From contig JAOZPK010000094.1 in NCBI GenBank assembly GCA_029932755.1, positions 2,063 through 8,876 of the forward strand: 6,814 nucleotides of DNA. Reading direction: 5' to 3'. Below the pieces are notes generated by a model. That model saw nothing but the letters and a program-made list of their open reading frames with translations, ran no database searches and was not told where the DNA came from. The number at the start of each line of letters is the position of its first letter. Positions within the stretch are counted from its first letter, which is position 1. This stretch comes from Candidatus Cloacimonadota bacterium (GTDB taxonomy: Bacteria > Cloacimonadota > Cloacimonadia > Cloacimonadales > TCS61). The translations under genes and the position numbers were made by a program. This document shows, in pieces, positions 5,406 to 6,814 of the stretch.

Positions 5406-6485
5406 CTATTTATCCAAGATCTTAGCTTTAATTTCATCTGGTGTAAATAAAATACCACCGACTTTCCCAAGGAATTCCACAGGCATTTTACCATTAACTG
5501 CCAATCTCACATCCTCGATCATTTGACCAAGATTCAATTCGCAAACAACAATCTTTTTAACTTTCTCATGAAGAACATTCTTTATTGCATCATAAGGATA
5601 TGGCCAGACTGTAATCGGTCTGATCATGCCAACACTTGTCCCTTTTTCCTGTAATTCATCGATAGCAGATTTTGCTATTCTGGCTGCTGTCCCAAATGAA
5701 ACAACTACTACTTCATTATCATCAGAAATATTATATTCTTCATATCTTTGTTCATTCTTAGTGATCTCATCGTATTTCTTGCCTAGTTTGATTACATGTT
5801 GTTCCAAAACCAGAGGATCGATCTCTAAAGAATTGATCTCATGATGATGATGATTCGGTTCATCTTCATTTGGATGCATGCACCAATCAAAATGCTGTTC
5901 GTCAAGTTGTTTTAACTCCTCTTCTGTTTTGTAAGGTTTAAATTCAACCGGTTCCATCATCTGACCCAGAAGTCCGTCAGAAAGTATCATTACGGGGTTT
6001 CTATATTTATCACCCAGTTCAAAAGCCAGATCTGCCATATCGGCAAATTCTTGAACTGTGCTTGGTGCCAAAACTATAAGACGATAATCACCATGTCCGC
6101 CACCTTTTGTAGCCTGGAAATAATCACCTTGAGCTGGTTGGATATCACCTAATCCTGGACCACCACGCTGAACATTAACAATAACAGCCGGTAAATTTGC
6201 CCCAGCAAGATACGAAATACCTTCCATTTTAAGAGAAATACCAGGTGACGAAGAAGATGTCATAACTCTTTTCCCACATCCGGAAGCTCCGTATACCATA
6301 TTTATTGCAGCAATTTCACTTTCTGCCTGCACAAAAGTACCATTTACTTTCGGCATCATTTTCGACATATATTCTATTAACTCACTTTGAGGAGTGATCG
6401 GATAAGCAAAATAAAACCTGCAACCTGCACGGATAGCGGCTTCTGCAACTGCTTCATTACCTTTCATCAATACTTTCTCAGCCAT
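5406..6485 (-). CDS. vorB: 2-oxoacid:ferredoxin oxidoreductase, alpha subunit (VorB type)
   Basis: 359-residue alpha subunit that pairs with the beta subunit to hold thiamine pyrophosphate and the 2-oxoacid. It matches the type annotated as 3-methyl-2-oxobutanoate (2-ketoisovalerate) dehydrogenase VorB: start MAEKVLMKGNEAVAEAAIRAGC, YPITPQSE (28-35), QAESEIAAINMVYGAS (53-68), SSSSPGISLKMEGISYL (77-93), GGPGLG (108-113), GGGHGDYR (128-135), and a C-terminal domain (about 255-359) that includes VVVVSFGTAARIAKSAI. An ATG at 6497 starts directly after the delta stop codon, but GGAGG at 6491-6495 lies 5 bases before the ATG at 6485, so I place the start there. An acidic, His-rich loop (NEDEPNHHHHE, 206-216) looks lineage-specific. 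KorA of a 2-oxoglutarate enzyme is the alternative name; family resemblance alone does not prove the substrate. Confidence 0.93.
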   Translation of the reverse strand: MAEKVLMKGNEAVAEAAIRAGCRFYFAYPITPQSELIEYMSKMMPKVNGTFVQAESEIAAINMVYGASGCGKRVMTSSSSPGISLKMEGISYLAGANLPAVIVNVQRGGPGLGDIQPAQGDYFQATKGGGHGDYRLIVLAPSTVQEFADMADLAFELGDKYRNPVMILSDGLLGQMMEPVEFKPYKTEEELKQLDEQHFDWCMHPNEDEPNHHHHEINSLEIDPLVLEQHVIKLGKKYDEITKNEQRYEEYNISDDNEVVVVSFGTAARIAKSAIDELQEKGTSVGMIRPITVWPYPYDAIKNVLHEKVKKIVVCELNLGQMIEDVRLAVNGKMPVEFLGKVGGILFTPDEIKAKILDK

Positions 6486-6490
6486 AATAT

Positions 6491-6495
6491 CCTCC
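6491..6495 (-). promoter_or_regulatory. Shine-Dalgarno that decides the vorB start
   Basis: GGAGG on the minus strand lies inside the first codons of the longer vorB reading, 5 bases before the ATG at 6485. This supports the shorter start, MAEKVL, over the ATG at 6497. Confidence 0.75.
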
Positions 6496-6497
6496 AT

Positions 6498-6701
6498 CTA
6501 TTTCTCTATCGTAATTGCTACGTCTGGACAAGTTGTATAACATAATTTACAAGCAATGCATGCTTCTTGATCAAAACACTCAGCATAATGATATCCTTTG
6601 GAGTTGATCTTTTCAGAAAACCTAATAATATGTTTAGGACATGCTGGAATACACAATCCACAGCCCTTACACATTTCCGCATCAACGGTCATTCTTGCCA
6701 T
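6498..6701 (-). CDS. 2-oxoacid:ferredoxin oxidoreductase, delta subunit (2x[4Fe-4S] ferredoxin)
   Basis: 67-residue ferredoxin-like subunit with two complete cluster motifs: C11-x2-C14-x2-C17-x3-C21-P and C48-x2-C51-x2-C54-x3-C58-P. It would carry electrons from the beta-subunit cluster to free ferredoxin. Both clusters appear intact. An extra C42 precedes the second motif. The length and position at the head of the alpha-beta-gamma genes match the delta subunits called korD or vorD. The ATG at 6701 has AAGGAG 6 bases upstream. The vorB reading begins immediately after its stop codon, so the two are surely co-transcribed. A free ferredoxin with the same fold is possible in principle, but gene order favours the subunit. 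Confidence 0.93.
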   Translation of the reverse strand: MARMTVDAEMCKGCGLCIPACPKHIIRFSEKINSKGYHYAECFDQEACIACKLCYTTCPDVAITIEK

Positions 6702-6751
6702 AACTGACTCCTTATTATTGCAATTTTTTTTTATGCAGTAGAATGTTTTTA

Positions 6752-6783
6752 TTCAACTTAATTTGTCAACCGGATTATTCAAC
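6752..6783 (-). repeat. Three short direct repeats spaced 13 bases
   Basis: On the plus strand TTCAAC (6752-6757), GTCAAC (6765-6770) and TTCAAC (6778-6783) recur at exact 13-base intervals (minus strand: GTTGAA/GTTGAC). A fourth, weaker copy, TCCAAC, is at 6800-6805. The middle copy overlaps the candidate -35 box. They could be regulator half-sites upstream of the operon, or chance. The rest of 6714-6814 shows no gene. Confidence 0.35.
6764..6769 (-). promoter_or_regulatory. Candidate -35 box (TTGACA) of the oxidoreductase operon
   Basis: A perfect TTGACA on the minus strand about 62 bases upstream of the first gene's ATG. At 17 bases of spacing the next hexamer (ACATTC, plus-strand 6741-6746) is a poor -10 box. 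It is suggestive because the lipoprotein operon also has TTGACA upstream, but unproven. Confidence 0.3.
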
Positions 6784-6814
6784 CAATTTTTCCCAAGATT
6801 CCAACCTGAATTTA

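Noticed and set aside
6486..6497. ATG at 6497 as the vorB start
   Set aside because: The GGAGG site lies within this extension, and the family N-terminus begins with MAEKVLMKGN at 6485.

Overview
The window is AT-rich and every credible gene lies on the minus strand, so transcription runs from high to low coordinates. Three of the seven proteins have N-termini that look like exported lipoproteins, which implies a diderm (Gram-negative type) cell. A ferredoxin-linked, oxygen-sensitive 2-oxoacid oxidoreductase implies an anaerobe that ferments amino or organic acids. Low GC, strong purine-rich ribosome binding sites, this gene mix and fold-back intergenic repeats would suit an uncultivated group such as Cloacimonadota or a relative in the Fibrobacterota-Chlorobi-Bacteroidota neighbourhood. 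That placement is inference; no marker gene here settles it.

Right part (about 6701 down to 4103): a tight four-gene operon, [4Fe-4S] ferredoxin-like delta, alpha (VorB type), TPP-binding beta and gamma subunits. Together they form a complete 2-oxoacid:ferredoxin oxidoreductase that would oxidise a 2-oxoacid plus CoA to an acyl-CoA and CO2 while reducing ferredoxin. Cofactor and cluster residues are intact. Gene junctions are 0, 5 and -1 bases by outermost start codons, and an intrinsic terminator at 4026-4057 closes the operon.

Middle part (3953 down to 654): three predicted cell-envelope proteins of poorly understood families: an LpoB-like lipoprotein, a COG3014-type lipoprotein with TPR-like helices directly behind it, and, after a 263-base gap, an LPP20-like protein. 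The first two are clearly one transcription unit with its own AGGAGG site and a 20-base dyad upstream. The gap before the third gene is largely taken up by two fold-back structures, so the trio may once have been contiguous.

Left part (653 down to 1): a 216-base intergenic stretch with nested inverted repeats around an 18-base perfect palindrome, then a full-length yjbQ (UPF0047) gene. No RNA genes, CRISPR arrays, transposase genes or tRNAs are visible. No new system can be claimed with confidence. The strongest candidates for follow-up are the lipoprotein trio and the fold-back repeats beside it.
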